From: Andalucia godoyi
Lineage: Eukaryota > Discoba > Jakobea > Jakobida > Andaluciidae
Length of the DNA stretch: 64,000 bases
NCBI GenBank assembly: GCA_009859145.1
Contig: VRVR01000009.1
Location: 186,001 to 250,000, forward strand
Direction of reading: 5' to 3'
The notes beneath the pieces were generated by a model. The model saw only the letters and a list, made by a program, of their open reading frames with translations. It was not told where the DNA came from and made no database searches. The number at the start of each line of letters is the position of its first letter. The first letter of the stretch is position 1. A program made the translations under genes and the position numbers. Positions 1 through 9,167 of the stretch are shown one piece after another.

Positions 1-2
1 GC

Positions 3-998
3 CAGTCTGCTTCCGTGATTGATCGATTGCGACACCGGAAAACAGTATCCATCAACAAAGAGTTCTTGTCAGTCGACTTGGAATGGTCGCACTGCAGTCC
101 GAAACCCGACGGCCATTCTGGAGTGGTCTCTTCTGTTAATTTCAATCCGGAAGACCAGATATTCCTAGCGTCTGCTGGCACGGATGAAACGGTCAAGCTG
201 TGGAACATATCGAAGCACGATGGAGTGCTGCTCCGGACAATGACTGGGCATCGCGGCGCGATCCGCCAGTGCCAATTCCACCCCACGGGCATGTATCTCG
301 CGTCGACATCGGACGATGGAGCAATCGGCATCTGGAGCATGCAAGGCCGGAACGAGATGATGAAGTCTTGGATGGAGCTGGCAGATGAGCCGCAGCGATG
401 TCTGAGCTTCAATGTGGATGGAACTCATCTTGCGACTGCCGGGTACAAACGAGCCCATATCTGGGACGCTGAACGGGGCCAGGTTATCACCTCGTTCGAT
501 GCCCATGCGCTTCAAGTGTATGGAATTCACTTCCATCCGACGTTCAACGTCGCCGTTACGTGCGGTGATGATCATGCAGTGAAAGTGTGGGATCTTGATT
601 CCGGGAAGTGCGTGCATCGATTTGAAGGCCATCGTTCCTGGGTCCACTCCGCACGCTTTTCGGAAGATGGAATGCTCCTGGGTTCCGCTTCCAATGATAC
701 GACTGTCCAGGTTCGCGACTGGAGAGTCAACACAACTCTGTTTTCGCTTACGCAACACAGAGCTCCGGTTACGTGCGTAGACTTTGGCGGCGGCTTTGTG
801 TTTTCTGGATGCCGCGATACGTGTGTGCGCGTCTTCAGTGCTTCTACGGGCGACATGGTGCTCGATTTTGCGGCACATTCCGGCAGCATCTTCTCAATGG
901 CTTATGCCTCCAATCTTGGTTTGCTTGCCACCTCCGGAAGTGATGGTTTCGTGCGTTTATGGAACATGCGCTGGAAGAAATTGAAGAACGCTATCTAA
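3..998 (+). CDS. WD40-repeat protein, 5' end cut off by the window
   Basis: The reading frame is already open at the first bases of the window and ends at TAA, so the gene begins upstream; the visible part is about 331 residues. It holds seven WD40 blades, recognisable by GH or H near the start and WD-like pairs at the end (KLWNI, GIWSM, HIWDA, KVWDL, VRDW, RVFS, RLWNM). One complete seven-bladed propeller is therefore present, and the missing N-terminus may be short. The last blade ends only nine residues before the stop. Blade 4-5 wording (YGIHFHP, GDDHAVKVWDL) slightly resembles PRPF4-like splicing WD proteins, but the match is too general to name a function. WD40 propellers act as binding platforms; the partner is unknown. 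Confidence 0.85.
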   Translation, partial: QSASVIDRLRHRKTVSINKEFLSVDLEWSHCSPKPDGHSGVVSSVNFNPEDQIFLASAGTDETVKLWNISKHDGVLLRTMTGHRGAIRQCQFHPTGMYLASTSDDGAIGIWSMQGRNEMMKSWMELADEPQRCLSFNVDGTHLATAGYKRAHIWDAERGQVITSFDAHALQVYGIHFHPTFNVAVTCGDDHAVKVWDLDSGKCVHRFEGHRSWVHSARFSEDGMLLGSASNDTTVQVRDWRVNTTLFSLTQHRAPVTCVDFGGGFVFSGCRDTCVRVFSASTGDMVLDFAAHSGSIFSMAYASNLGLLATSGSDGFVRLWNMRWKKLKNAI

Positions 999-1410
999 TG
1001 CTTACGAATTTTTGAGTTTTCAATTTTGAATCTGTTCACCGTTGCTGTTTATAGTAGATCCCAATTGTTTCGTGTCAGCCCTTCATCGTTCGTGTACTAG
1101 AGTGCCGATCATGAGCAAGAGCATTACGCCTGAACTCTTTCGATAATATTGAATGTTGTAAAACTGTGTTTTGTTTCAGTTTTTCCGGCGGGGGAGGAGG
1201 GGACGCATCTCGTCTTGTCCGTTGTGCTGTCATTTGTGCTGGTTGCTGTCGCACTGCACTGTTTCGCACAAAGGCGACAACAAAGCAACATGCATGAACG
1301 AACGTAAAAAACAGCAGGCATTCGAAATAAGAATCCGGATTTTTGTTCGCTGAGCAACCCAAGGCTCGAGGCTGTGTATGTGAAATGCTCCAAATTGTTC
1401 AGGCGCTATG

Positions 1411-1590
1411 CCGGATTGATCGCAATTGGAATGGCGCGCGCAAAAACATTTATCTGAAGAACGCCGGCAAAGCGTGTTAGGGCCTATCCCCCCCTCCCGT
1501 CCATGGCGACAGGGCTCGGGTTGCAACATTTGATTACGGCATGACTAGCGATCGTCATGCATACTCAGTGTACAATGTAGGCGTTGGCAA
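1411..1590 (+). repeat. Dispersed repeat family R, copy A
   Basis: This stretch can be aligned by eye with the reverse complement of 1856-2010 and with 31691-31845. Shared landmarks are ATTGATCG, ATCTGAAGAACGCCG, GCGTGTTGGGGCCTATCCCC and, about 100 bases further on, CAGTGTACAATGTAGGCG. Copy A has stops in all frames across the shared part, although parts read like degenerate coding sequence (IYLKNA, then RAYP after a frame change). Confidence 0.7.
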
Positions 1591-1855
1591 CTTTTCTTTC
1601 TTTCGTTTTAGCTAAAATGCTTGAAACTCTGACGTAGGGTTTTCGGCCATCCGGATAGAACTAAATAAAAACCAGCTTCCGTCTTTCTTCTTTTATGTTC
1701 TTATGTCGCATTGGTTGAGTTGTCATTGTCCACAATTCGGATTTGTTGAAACGTTGCCGTTACAATAGTACCAACTAGAAACCAATTCGTATTGGATTTC
1801 AGCGTGTCCCGTAGAAAAACGTGCGTAGTCCACAAGAGCCTTCTTTTTCTCATTT

Positions 1856-2010
1856 CTGCGCCTACACTATACACTGAACATGCGTATCTATGAACAGACA
1901 TGCATCTTCAATCTTGCATCCCGTTGCCGCGAAGGGGATAGGCCCCAACACGCCTCACGGCGTTCTTCAGATAGATGTTCCGCGCTCCGTTCCCAATCTC
2001 GATCAATCTG
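1856..2010 (-). repeat. Dispersed repeat family R, copy B (inverted relative to A)
   Basis: On the minus strand this copy shows the same ordered landmarks as copy A: the ATTGATCG start, ATCTGAAGAACGCCG, GCGTGTTGGGGCCTATCCCC and GTGTATAGTGTAGGCG. With copy A it forms an imperfect inverted repeat around about 265 bases of unrelated AT-rich DNA. It lies inside a 128-codon minus-strand frame (1908-2294) whose end reads NIYLKNAVRRVGAYPLRGNG, but nothing else supports that frame as a gene. Confidence 0.7.
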
Positions 2011-2534
2011 CGAGCTACACGCGGGACATGCAAACACTTTTTTGCTGCCGCCTCGACGTGCATGGATCTCACCGCAGCGCCCGCACGATTTGGACGTGCA
2101 CTCCTCCGCCGCTTTCTCAGCGTGACACGTTGCTCCTGAGAAGGGTGCATTTTGATTCTGACGGCCCTAGCAGCAGGCGCTTTCGTGTCCTCAGTTGCAG
2201 CGATTGGTGCAGCTGGAGATACGAGAGGAAGAGGCGGTAGGCGTAGTGACACGTGGTCTCTTAGGAGGTCTGCGGGACCTAGGAGGCCCTGCATCGAGCG
2301 GCGTAGGCGTAGGCGAATGCATCATCCCAGCGCACTCACGCCCATATTTGAATAAAAACGTGAAACCAAAAAACAAACCAACGAATGACAGAATAGATGG
2401 CTACAGATGGTGCGTTAAAGAGTATCGAAAATGCGGAGCCTGTGTCACCGGCTGAATTCTGGCCGAGCGTGCGTAAGCACGAATTCCTATGAAACAAACG
2501 TGCTTCTGTCGGCCAGTATTGACTGTGTCTGTTT

Positions 2535-2571
2535 ATGCATACTTCCGTATGCATGACAATGACGTGTCATT
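2535..2571. promoter_or_regulatory. Two adjacent perfect palindromes upstream of the PSS gene
   Basis: Positions 2535-2554 read ATGCATAC, a TTCC spacer, then GTATGCAT: a perfect 8-bp inverted repeat. Four bases later, 2558-2571 reads AATGACGTGTCATT, a 6-bp inverted repeat around GT that contains a TGACGT core like the binding sites of CREB/ATF-type bZIP factors. They lie about 225-260 bases upstream of the ATG at 2797. A regulatory role is inferred from symmetry and position only. Confidence 0.35.
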
Positions 2572-2796
2572 ATTCAGCGGTGCTCCGCGAATCTTCGCTT
2601 TCCCGCTTTGCGTACACATATTTTCCCTTCATTGGTCTTTGAGCACTGCGACATGTTGCTTACGCTGGCTTGTTTTTTCTTCCCATTTTATTGTAAAGAT
2701 TCATACACTGCAGAAACAAAAGGAGAAAAGAAGAAAAAGAAAGAAAGAAGGGATTTGAGCAGCGTTTTGTTTTGAAAGCGTGCATTTGACGACAAT

Positions 2797-3567
2797 ATGG
2801 GATCTTCGAGCGTGCCCGTGATGAGAGCGGCTGGATGGCGCTGGGCGCTTCCGAACTTGACGACGCTACTTGGCCTTGGGACTGGACTTACGAGTGTACG
2901 ATTTGCAATGGCTGGAGATTTTCACCGGTCGCTTTTAATGATTGTTCTTGCGACGTTTATCGATGCCCTTGATGGGAAAATTGCTCGAGTTCTGAAAGCT
3001 ACATCGCATTTCGGTGCGGAGCTGGACTCGTTATCTGATTTTGTCTGTTTTGGAGCATCTCCTGCTTTTGTTTTGTATATTTTCACGCTTTCTGAACTTG
3101 GGATTTATGGATGGTATATTGTACTTTGGCTCTGTGCGTGCGCAGCTTACCGACTTGCAAGGTTCAATACTACGGAATTGAGCCCGGGTGAGTTTGACCA
3201 GGTCGTTCCAGAAGGCTTCTTCACAGGTGTTCCGGCTCCTGCGGCCGCGGTTCTGACGCTCTTCCCAATGATTGTGAAGTTGGAGCTTGCGCATTTTCTG
3301 CCGTTTGTCACGCCACAACTGTGCGCGGTCAATGGATTTGTGGTTGGCTTGCTCATGGTCAGCAGGCTTCCCACTCCGTCAATCAAACATATCCGATTCG
3401 ATTTCAAGCTTTCCGCTCTGATGCTCGTCTCATTTTCGTCATTTGCGCTCTTCCCGTACGAAACAACCTGCGTCGTTTGTTTTTTGTATCTGTTGCTGCT
3501 CCCGGTGTGCTTCTACAAGGCTTACTACGCCCCGGGTTCCAAGAGTCGTTGTCCAAAGTCACACTAG
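2797..3567 (+). CDS. Phosphatidylserine synthase of the bacterial (PssA) type
   Basis: This 256-residue membrane protein is a CDP-alcohol phosphatidyltransferase that would make phosphatidylserine from CDP-diacylglycerol and serine. The family signature is complete: D59 G60 x2 A63 R64 x8 G73 x3 D77 x3 D81, the residues that bind Mg2+ and CDP-lipid. Several hydrophobic helices follow. The motif FFTGVPAPA near residue 145 and LLMVSRLPT near residue 190 are hallmarks of PssA-type synthases like those of alphaproteobacteria, rather than the animal base-exchange enzymes PTDSS1/2; fungal CHO1 belongs to the same broad superfamily. The ATG is the first in frame after a purine-rich leader. There is no clear organelle-targeting leader beyond about 20 residues. 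A phosphatidylglycerophosphate synthase is less likely, given the serine-synthase motifs. Confidence 0.88.
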   Translation: MGSSSVPVMRAAGWRWALPNLTTLLGLGTGLTSVRFAMAGDFHRSLLMIVLATFIDALDGKIARVLKATSHFGAELDSLSDFVCFGASPAFVLYIFTLSELGIYGWYIVLWLCACAAYRLARFNTTELSPGEFDQVVPEGFFTGVPAPAAAVLTLFPMIVKLELAHFLPFVTPQLCAVNGFVVGLLMVSRLPTPSIKHIRFDFKLSALMLVSFSSFALFPYETTCVVCFLYLLLLPVCFYKAYYAPGSKSRCPKSH

Positions 3568-3973
3568 TCCATCCCTCCCAAAGCATGGCACCAACAATAG
3601 TTTTATATTCCTCTCTCCTCCCCACCTCGGTTGCTTTTCTTGATTTCTTTGTTCGGGATGGTTGTCGACTGTAAAGCCTTGGAATCGCACTTCAACCCTC
3701 TCTTCCCCCAATGCTTTTCTTCCTGCACGCGTCGATTCCGAAAATTCCCAGTGGTTGTTGCATTCATTTTTATTATTATTTCTCTTTGTATTACTTTCCA
3801 TTCCATTCTTCATTTATTTCTCTTTGCTCTATTTTTGCGCTTCCTCTCCGTCATCCCCCCTTTCCTTCTAATTGGTGTGGTCTGTCGGGTTTCCAACAAC
3901 GTTTCAACTGTGGTCTCCTTTTTTTTTTCCTTCTTTTTTTTGTTTCTTTGTGTGTGTGTGTGTGTGTGTTTTG
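3568..3973 (+). other. Spacer of 406 bases, T-rich leader of the MIC60 gene
   Basis: The spacer is pyrimidine-rich and ends in a (GT)10 microsatellite at about 3950-3969, four bases before the MIC60 ATG. The MIC60 frame stays open upstream of this ATG, but that part would be a low-complexity F/C/V string and is judged untranslated. No gene seen. Confidence 0.6.
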
Positions 3974-5947
3974 ATGTACGGAAACAGGCTTGCCCTCCCA
4001 GCGAGAAAGTCGCTTGCAAAAGCGGTTTCTCGTCTTTCTTTTGCGACAATTCCGTCTGAACTGGTGTCGAAGCAGCCTGCCCATTCGCAGAATCCATCCA
4101 GTGTGTCATCTACCAGCAAGGGCTCTGAAAACAACGCCAGCAACTCCAGCAGTAACATGAGCGGCAACAACAACAACAGCAATAGCAATAGTAATAACAG
4201 CAGCAACAACCGCAATAACAGCGGAAATAAAAAGGAAAGCGGCTCGGTTGGGAAGTGGCTGTTGTTGGCGTCGTTGACCCCCGTTGCTGCGGTTGCACTC
4301 AAGATGCAGACGGACCCAACGTTTGAGAAGCAGGTTCGCGAGTATGTGAAGGATAAGTTCGGGGTGACGCTCCCATTTTCGAATAGTGTAAAGCCGCCTA
4401 TTGGCGAGCTGGAGCTGGAGCAGGCTCGCAAAGTCCGTGATGAACTGGCAGAGCATGCACAGGAACTGGAGCAAAAGAAGATTCAAGTTCAGATGCAGCA
4501 CGCCGAGGCAGAACAAGTAGCTCTTGAAAATGAGAAAGCTGCCATCCAAGAACTCGAAAGAGAGATTCAAAAGGACGAGGATGCGGTTTCGGCGCTTGCA
4601 ATGAAGAGCGAGGAGATCAAGACTCTTATTGAGCATGTTGCGGAGGATTTGCGCAAGGAAAGCCTCAACCGACTGAATGAAGTTGCAGATTCCCATGCCG
4701 ATGCCGATGCCAGCCAGCAGGATGCATCGTCCGGAACCGACAACACCGGCAGTGCATCTGAATCAAGAAAGGAAGTGCGTGACCAGCACCTGTTGTTCAT
4801 GAGTGGGCAGCAGGATACCTCGGATGAACCCGTCGCCGTTTCTGACGAGGATTCTGACGACAACGCGTCGTCTTCGTCTTTTGCGCTTTCCAGCGGTGCA
4901 AACCCGGACTTCAGCGACTCGTTGCCGCACTTGACCAACGCTGTTTTGGTCCCTACCAATGACGGCGTTCGAAAGAGTGAGGTTGGTCAGGATGCGCGCG
5001 AAACGGTCGACACCACCGGTCCTATTGTTGAGAATGTTGCCAACGCGGATCGTGCATCAGACACCGCAACACAGTCCAGCAGTGTTCCTGCGGAAGTGGA
5101 AGATACTCGCATCAAATTGACTCAGGAAGAGTTGGATGCTCTGGTCGCAAACAAAGTGAAGGAAGCCGTCGAGACCGTTGAGCAGCAAATGACAGAATCG
5201 ACAGATTTCAAGCTTCGGGAGCAGGCAGACAGACTGGTATCTCAGTATGCCAACAAACTTCATTCTCTAGAAGCCTCCTTGACGATGAAATACAATGATG
5301 AAAGAGACTCGCGCCTTTCGGAACTCGCGCATCTCCGAGATCGTGCGTCGCATGCATTCTCTGTTGTCGATGCTCTGAATGTGTTCCGTGCAGAGGCATC
5401 CGCCTTTCATGTATTGGAACAGTCATGCGTGTCTCTGATTCGCCAGCTGGAATCCAATGCCCCGTTTGCGAAGGAGCTGTCAATCGTCAAGAGCGCTGCT
5501 TCCCAGGTGCGACCATTCTTGTCGGATGTTTTGTCGACGCTGGATGGTGTTTCAAAGAACGGAATTCCGACTGTTGGGGAGTTGGCGTCCAGGTTCGAGG
5601 CTTCCGTCTACCCAGAGGCCCGTCGTGCGTGTTTCATCCCATATCATTCGGGGCTCTTTGGATTTGTCTACGGTTCCATTGCGTCCTCCCTGATCTCCGA
5701 TAAGGTCCAGCCTCGTGCAGACGACGCATCCGGATATGCAAATCTCTGGAAAGCTCGAGAGCATCTCAGAAAAGGGCACCTTTTGGCAGCCGTCGAGCAG
5801 GTCCGAAACGTTCAAGGCCTCCCAGGAAAGCTCGCTCGCGACTGGCTCAAACAGGCCATGGCTCGAATTGCTGCCGAGCAAGCTGCAGATGTTCTTCGTG
5901 CTGAAATTGTTCTGTATGCGACATCATTCGAGGAATCCGACGTTTAA
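3974..5947 (+). CDS. MIC60: MIC60/mitofilin, MICOS complex subunit
   Basis: The 657-residue product has the MIC60 layout: an arginine/serine-rich mitochondrial presequence at the N-terminus, a serine/asparagine low-complexity linker (residues about 35-85), one transmembrane segment (LLLASLTPVAAVALKM, about 95-112), long coiled coils, and the conserved C-terminal mitofilin domain. Signature pieces of that domain are ALNVFRAEASAF, GIPTVGELASRFE, REHLRKGHLLAAVEQV and ARDWLKQAMARIAAEQA. MIC60 sits in the inner membrane with its bulk in the intermembrane space, where it shapes crista junctions. The start was set at 3974 because it gives a targeting peptide and because the upstream extension is microsatellite. 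The asparagine-rich linker (AAC/AAT runs, 4165-4230) is unusually long. Confidence 0.93.
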   Translation: MYGNRLALPARKSLAKAVSRLSFATIPSELVSKQPAHSQNPSSVSSTSKGSENNASNSSSNMSGNNNNSNSNSNNSSNNRNNSGNKKESGSVGKWLLLASLTPVAAVALKMQTDPTFEKQVREYVKDKFGVTLPFSNSVKPPIGELELEQARKVRDELAEHAQELEQKKIQVQMQHAEAEQVALENEKAAIQELEREIQKDEDAVSALAMKSEEIKTLIEHVAEDLRKESLNRLNEVADSHADADASQQDASSGTDNTGSASESRKEVRDQHLLFMSGQQDTSDEPVAVSDEDSDDNASSSSFALSSGANPDFSDSLPHLTNAVLVPTNDGVRKSEVGQDARETVDTTGPIVENVANADRASDTATQSSSVPAEVEDTRIKLTQEELDALVANKVKEAVETVEQQMTESTDFKLREQADRLVSQYANKLHSLEASLTMKYNDERDSRLSELAHLRDRASHAFSVVDALNVFRAEASAFHVLEQSCVSLIRQLESNAPFAKELSIVKSAASQVRPFLSDVLSTLDGVSKNGIPTVGELASRFEASVYPEARRACFIPYHSGLFGFVYGSIASSLISDKVQPRADDASGYANLWKAREHLRKGHLLAAVEQVRNVQGLPGKLARDWLKQAMARIAAEQAADVLRAEIVLYATSFEESDV

Positions 5948-6361
5948 CGCCTCTCGACCCACCAGCCCTCTCTTCCATACTTCCACATTCCCACATGCAC
6001 TTCATAATAATTAAAGAAATGAAAAAAATAATAAAAAGGATGCGCTGAACACAGCTTGTTCTCCCCGTCGCCCCGGACACGCGTGCTTTTCTTGTCTAAG
6101 TTTTCAGCGTATTGAAGCAGCGATCGTAAATTTAAAATTGAAAAAAGCTTTCTGTGAAAGCTTGCTCTTCCGATTTGCCTTGGCTTTTCTTCGTTCTTCG
6201 TTCTTCGTTCTTCGTTCTTCGGTAATAATATTTTTTTTCTTTTTCTTTTCTTTTTTCTTTTGTTTGTTTTGTCTGAATATGTTTTTGATTTCCAAGTAGA
6301 GGAAACGTCTCGAGACTGCTTGCAGAGACTTTGGGTCGCGGTCTATCCCTACGGAGCTTGA
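5948..6361. repeat. Spacer with a five-fold 7-bp tandem repeat
   Basis: The 414-base spacer between MIC60 and the next gene is AT-rich. It carries five copies of TTCTTCG at 6187-6221 followed by a T-rich tract. No gene or RNA was recognised. Confidence 0.6.
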
Positions 6362-9087
6362 ATGTCGTTTGCGGGTGATGGAGAAGACGATGACGACTTT
6401 GGCGACTTTGTGTCGGCGCCCGTACAGCCGGTGGCAATTGCACAGAATCCGTCTTCTTCTTCTCATGCTGCTGCGATAAGGAGCGGTACGGTCCCCCCTG
6501 CGGCTCCGGTTCCATCGCATGCAGCTGTTGCGGAGCCACACATGCCGCCGCAGTCCGCTGCGCCAAAACCGTCGACAACGTCCATTGTTGCGTCTGTGTC
6601 GTCTGTTTTGGCGAAGAAACAGTCGAATGCATCCGATGTAGACAAGCTGCTGGATTCCGCCTTTGTTGGATTTGCGACGGCGCTCAAGAACGATTGGGCG
6701 AAGAAGCCGCTGCTTGGTACTCAGAATGGGGCAGCTGCTTCTGAACAGTCATCTGTTTCCGCGACCGCGACTGCGGCTGCAGAGTTCAGTGAGTCGGAGG
6801 CATCTCGAAAAACATCCGGCAACGTTCGTTCGAAATCTATATTGAAGGTTCCTGGATCTGCTCGCGAAAAACCGAGAAGAAAACTGCAGTTTTCCAATGA
6901 TGTGCAAGTTCAATTGTACTACAAAGACACCGTCCGAAGCGTGGATGACTTTTCAACAATGGAGGATGATTTTCAGTTTGGGGACGATGATTTCGGTGCT
7001 GCCGGGTTCATGGGCAAATCGGTGACAACGTTGTCGCCGTCGCACACCAATTCCAAGGGAGCGTCCATCGTGCTTCCAACCACGCCACTGGTGTTTAAGC
7101 GCAAGAACAAGGTGCTGGTACAAGTACACGACATTCCGAGTCCACCGCACTCGCCAACTTCGTCGCCTCCGGATAGGAAGAATACCTCTTCGTCGCTTCC
7201 GCTTTCATCTGCGCCTTTGCAACCAGCAGAGACGTCTTCTCAGGTTCCTTTGACGCCTTATTACGCGCCTCCAGTGCCTCCTCCAATGCCACCCCCAGTG
7301 CCTATTTTCGACGCTCCCCCAGTACCAATTATGTTCAATTCGAGCCCATACGGTCTTTCCACGGCAATTCCGGCAACCAATGCGGAGCCCGTTTCGATCG
7401 CAGTTCGGACGGGAGCGACAAGCGAATTAGTAGAGCAAACCGAGGACGACTGGGGTGATTTTCAATCGAGTTCATTAATCGATCCGGCGCTTGAAAAACA
7501 ACAAGAGACTTTGACATTTCAAGCAAGCAATGCGGCGTCTCTATCACATTCAACGTCGTTCTCGTTGAATCAACCACTTGCACCGGTACCGCAGCCTTCA
7601 GAGGCGAATGACAGCGGTTTTCTTTCTGGTACTGATTCCACGTTGTCGGCATCAGGTTTGGAAGACAATGGCTGGTCTTCTTTTGAGTCTGGTCCGTCCA
7701 GCGACGTTTCGACGTTTAGTATGCAAGAAAAAGAACCCGATCTTTCGTGGGCTCCGACCTCTTTCAGTTCGACTGCAGCAACGCCATCTGCGGTGTCATT
7801 CTCTTGGGATGTTGTGCCAGCATCCGCAATGTCTGCGCTGCTGCATCCTCCTCTTCCTTCCTCCTCCTCCTCCTCCCTTCCTCCTCCTCCTCTTCTTCTT
7901 CTTCTTTGTCGCTTGGCGTTTTCCCGGTTTCTGCGGCAGCTGAAGAGCCAAAGCGCTTTGCTGTTCATTCGGATGACCCGTTTGCTTGGACAACGTCGAC
8001 TAGCTCGATGTCGTCATTTAGTTTCTCCTCCGGTGACAACAACCCTGCAATGGTTTCCCAGAACCGCAAGGACCGCCAGGACCGCCAGTACGATGTCAGT
8101 GTTCCCAATTCCGCAGGATCGCCGCTTCTTTCTGAACGCACCTCGTCGTCAGTGTCTGTATCCGTTGAAACTCCTGCATCTACACCTGCACCAGTACCTG
8201 TACCTGTGGAGCACAGCCCATCTTCGCGAAATCCAACTTCGCACGATTTCTGTAGCTCGACTGGATCTTCACAATTGTCGTCGCCGCAAATCCCCGCAAA
8301 TCCGGATGCACAACATTCATGTGCATCGTCGGACGGCACCGCCGCGTCTGTCTGGAGCCAGACCAACTCTTCAACTGTCGAGACATTGAGGAACTCGTGG
8401 AATTCCGTTTCAGTAACACATGATCAAGGTACTCCAGTGTCAAAACATGAAACCCCGTCGATCGCTGTTCCTGGCGCTGCAACACCATCATCCACAAGCC
8501 TGTCGATAGCGCCTGCTGCTGTTGCAGCGACCATCACGAAGCCATTGACGCTTGAGCAATGCGCCCAGTTGTTGGAGAACAAGTGTTATTTCTACGATTC
8601 TCATTTGCTGCGCAACCATCTGTCTTCGCAAACGATGCTGGCTACGCTCTCTGCGGAATACCGCATTTTCAAAGAGAACGACCAGCTTGAGGAAGCCCTG
8701 GATGTTCGGAAGAAGATGAATAATGCACAGTCCTCTGTTCTTTCCGAGTCTGTTATTGTGAATCTCAGACAGAAAGCGACAGGGGATACTAAGCAGCCAA
8801 CGGAAGCAGCAATCCTCGAGTTATTAGAACGTGGTGTGGACAATATCGCCAAGGAGAAGATGGTCGTGTTTGCACAACCGCTACTGTTATTCCTTCAAGA
8901 GCTAGGCGGAATGGCGGATCCAAAGTCGATGCACAGAGTGTTGCGGATTCCGAAGGTGCTAGATTTGATTCGATATTTTGATTCGATGAACACAAAGTTC
9001 CCTTCAAAGCCAAGCTTCGTGGCAAGTCTTCATTCAGACATCGCCTTTTGGGTTGCCAAGATTGCAGGGAATGGCACAATCAGATAG
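6362..9087 (+). CDS. Synergin/aftiphilin-like adaptor-binding protein, frame broken in a microsatellite
   Basis: Two frames are needed to read this gene. Frame one runs from the ATG at 6362 to the CTC/CTT repeat at about 7846-7907; the frame that continues sensibly after the repeat ends at 9087. Joined, the product is roughly 900 residues. The N-terminal part is low-complexity with acidic DFGDF, DDWGDFQ and FGDDDFG motifs typical of ligands of AP-1/GGA gamma-ear domains, as in gamma-synergin and aftiphilin. The C-terminal 190 residues are compact and helical (ENKCYFYDSHLLRNHL, LLLFLQELGGM) and may correspond to the synergin C-terminal domain. The expected role is clathrin/AP-1 traffic at the Golgi or endosomes. 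No GT-AG intron I tested restores the frame, so a microsatellite length error in the assembly, or a real mutation, is likely. The function call rests mainly on the motifs. Confidence 0.6.
7846..7907 (+). repeat. CTC/CTT microsatellite inside the synergin-like gene
   Basis: An uninterrupted pyrimidine run of CTC, TCC and CTT units. Reading changes here from an S-run in the upstream frame to an S-run in the downstream frame, which places the frameshift in this tract. Confidence 0.85.
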
Positions 9088-9167
9088 TCGGATAAATCGA
9101 AACTGCACTAAAAACATGCACTGTTCTATACATACGTAGTATTTTTAATTAATGGCTCCTTTATATA

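Larger units (their letters stand above)
999..2796. other. 1.8-kb spacer with an inverted repeat pair and two short palindromes
   Basis: No gene can be supported here. The spacer contains repeat copies A and B in opposite orientations and two adjacent perfect palindromes, listed separately. An acceptor-like tract (TTTTGTTTCAG near 1180) precedes a short open stretch that would encode a hydrophobic tail-anchor-like segment ending near 1306, but no matching first exon with a GTATG donor was found. The last 100 bases before the next gene are purine-rich, as expected of a 5' untranslated region. Confidence 0.6.

Noticed and set aside
1180-1306. Tail-anchored small membrane protein exon after an acceptor-like site
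   Set aside because: A hydrophobic stretch follows TTTTGTTTCAG, but no upstream exon with ATG and a suitable donor was found.
3872-3973. N-terminal extension of MIC60 by 34 codons
   Set aside because: It has no ATG, encodes a F/C/V run from a T-rich tract and a GT microsatellite, and would mask the mitochondrial presequence.
6362-8389. Taking the first synergin-like frame to its own stop at 8389
   Set aside because: After about 7900 this frame becomes R/L/H-rich and loses coding character, while the other frame continues with acidic DPFAW-type motifs and a conserved C-terminal domain.
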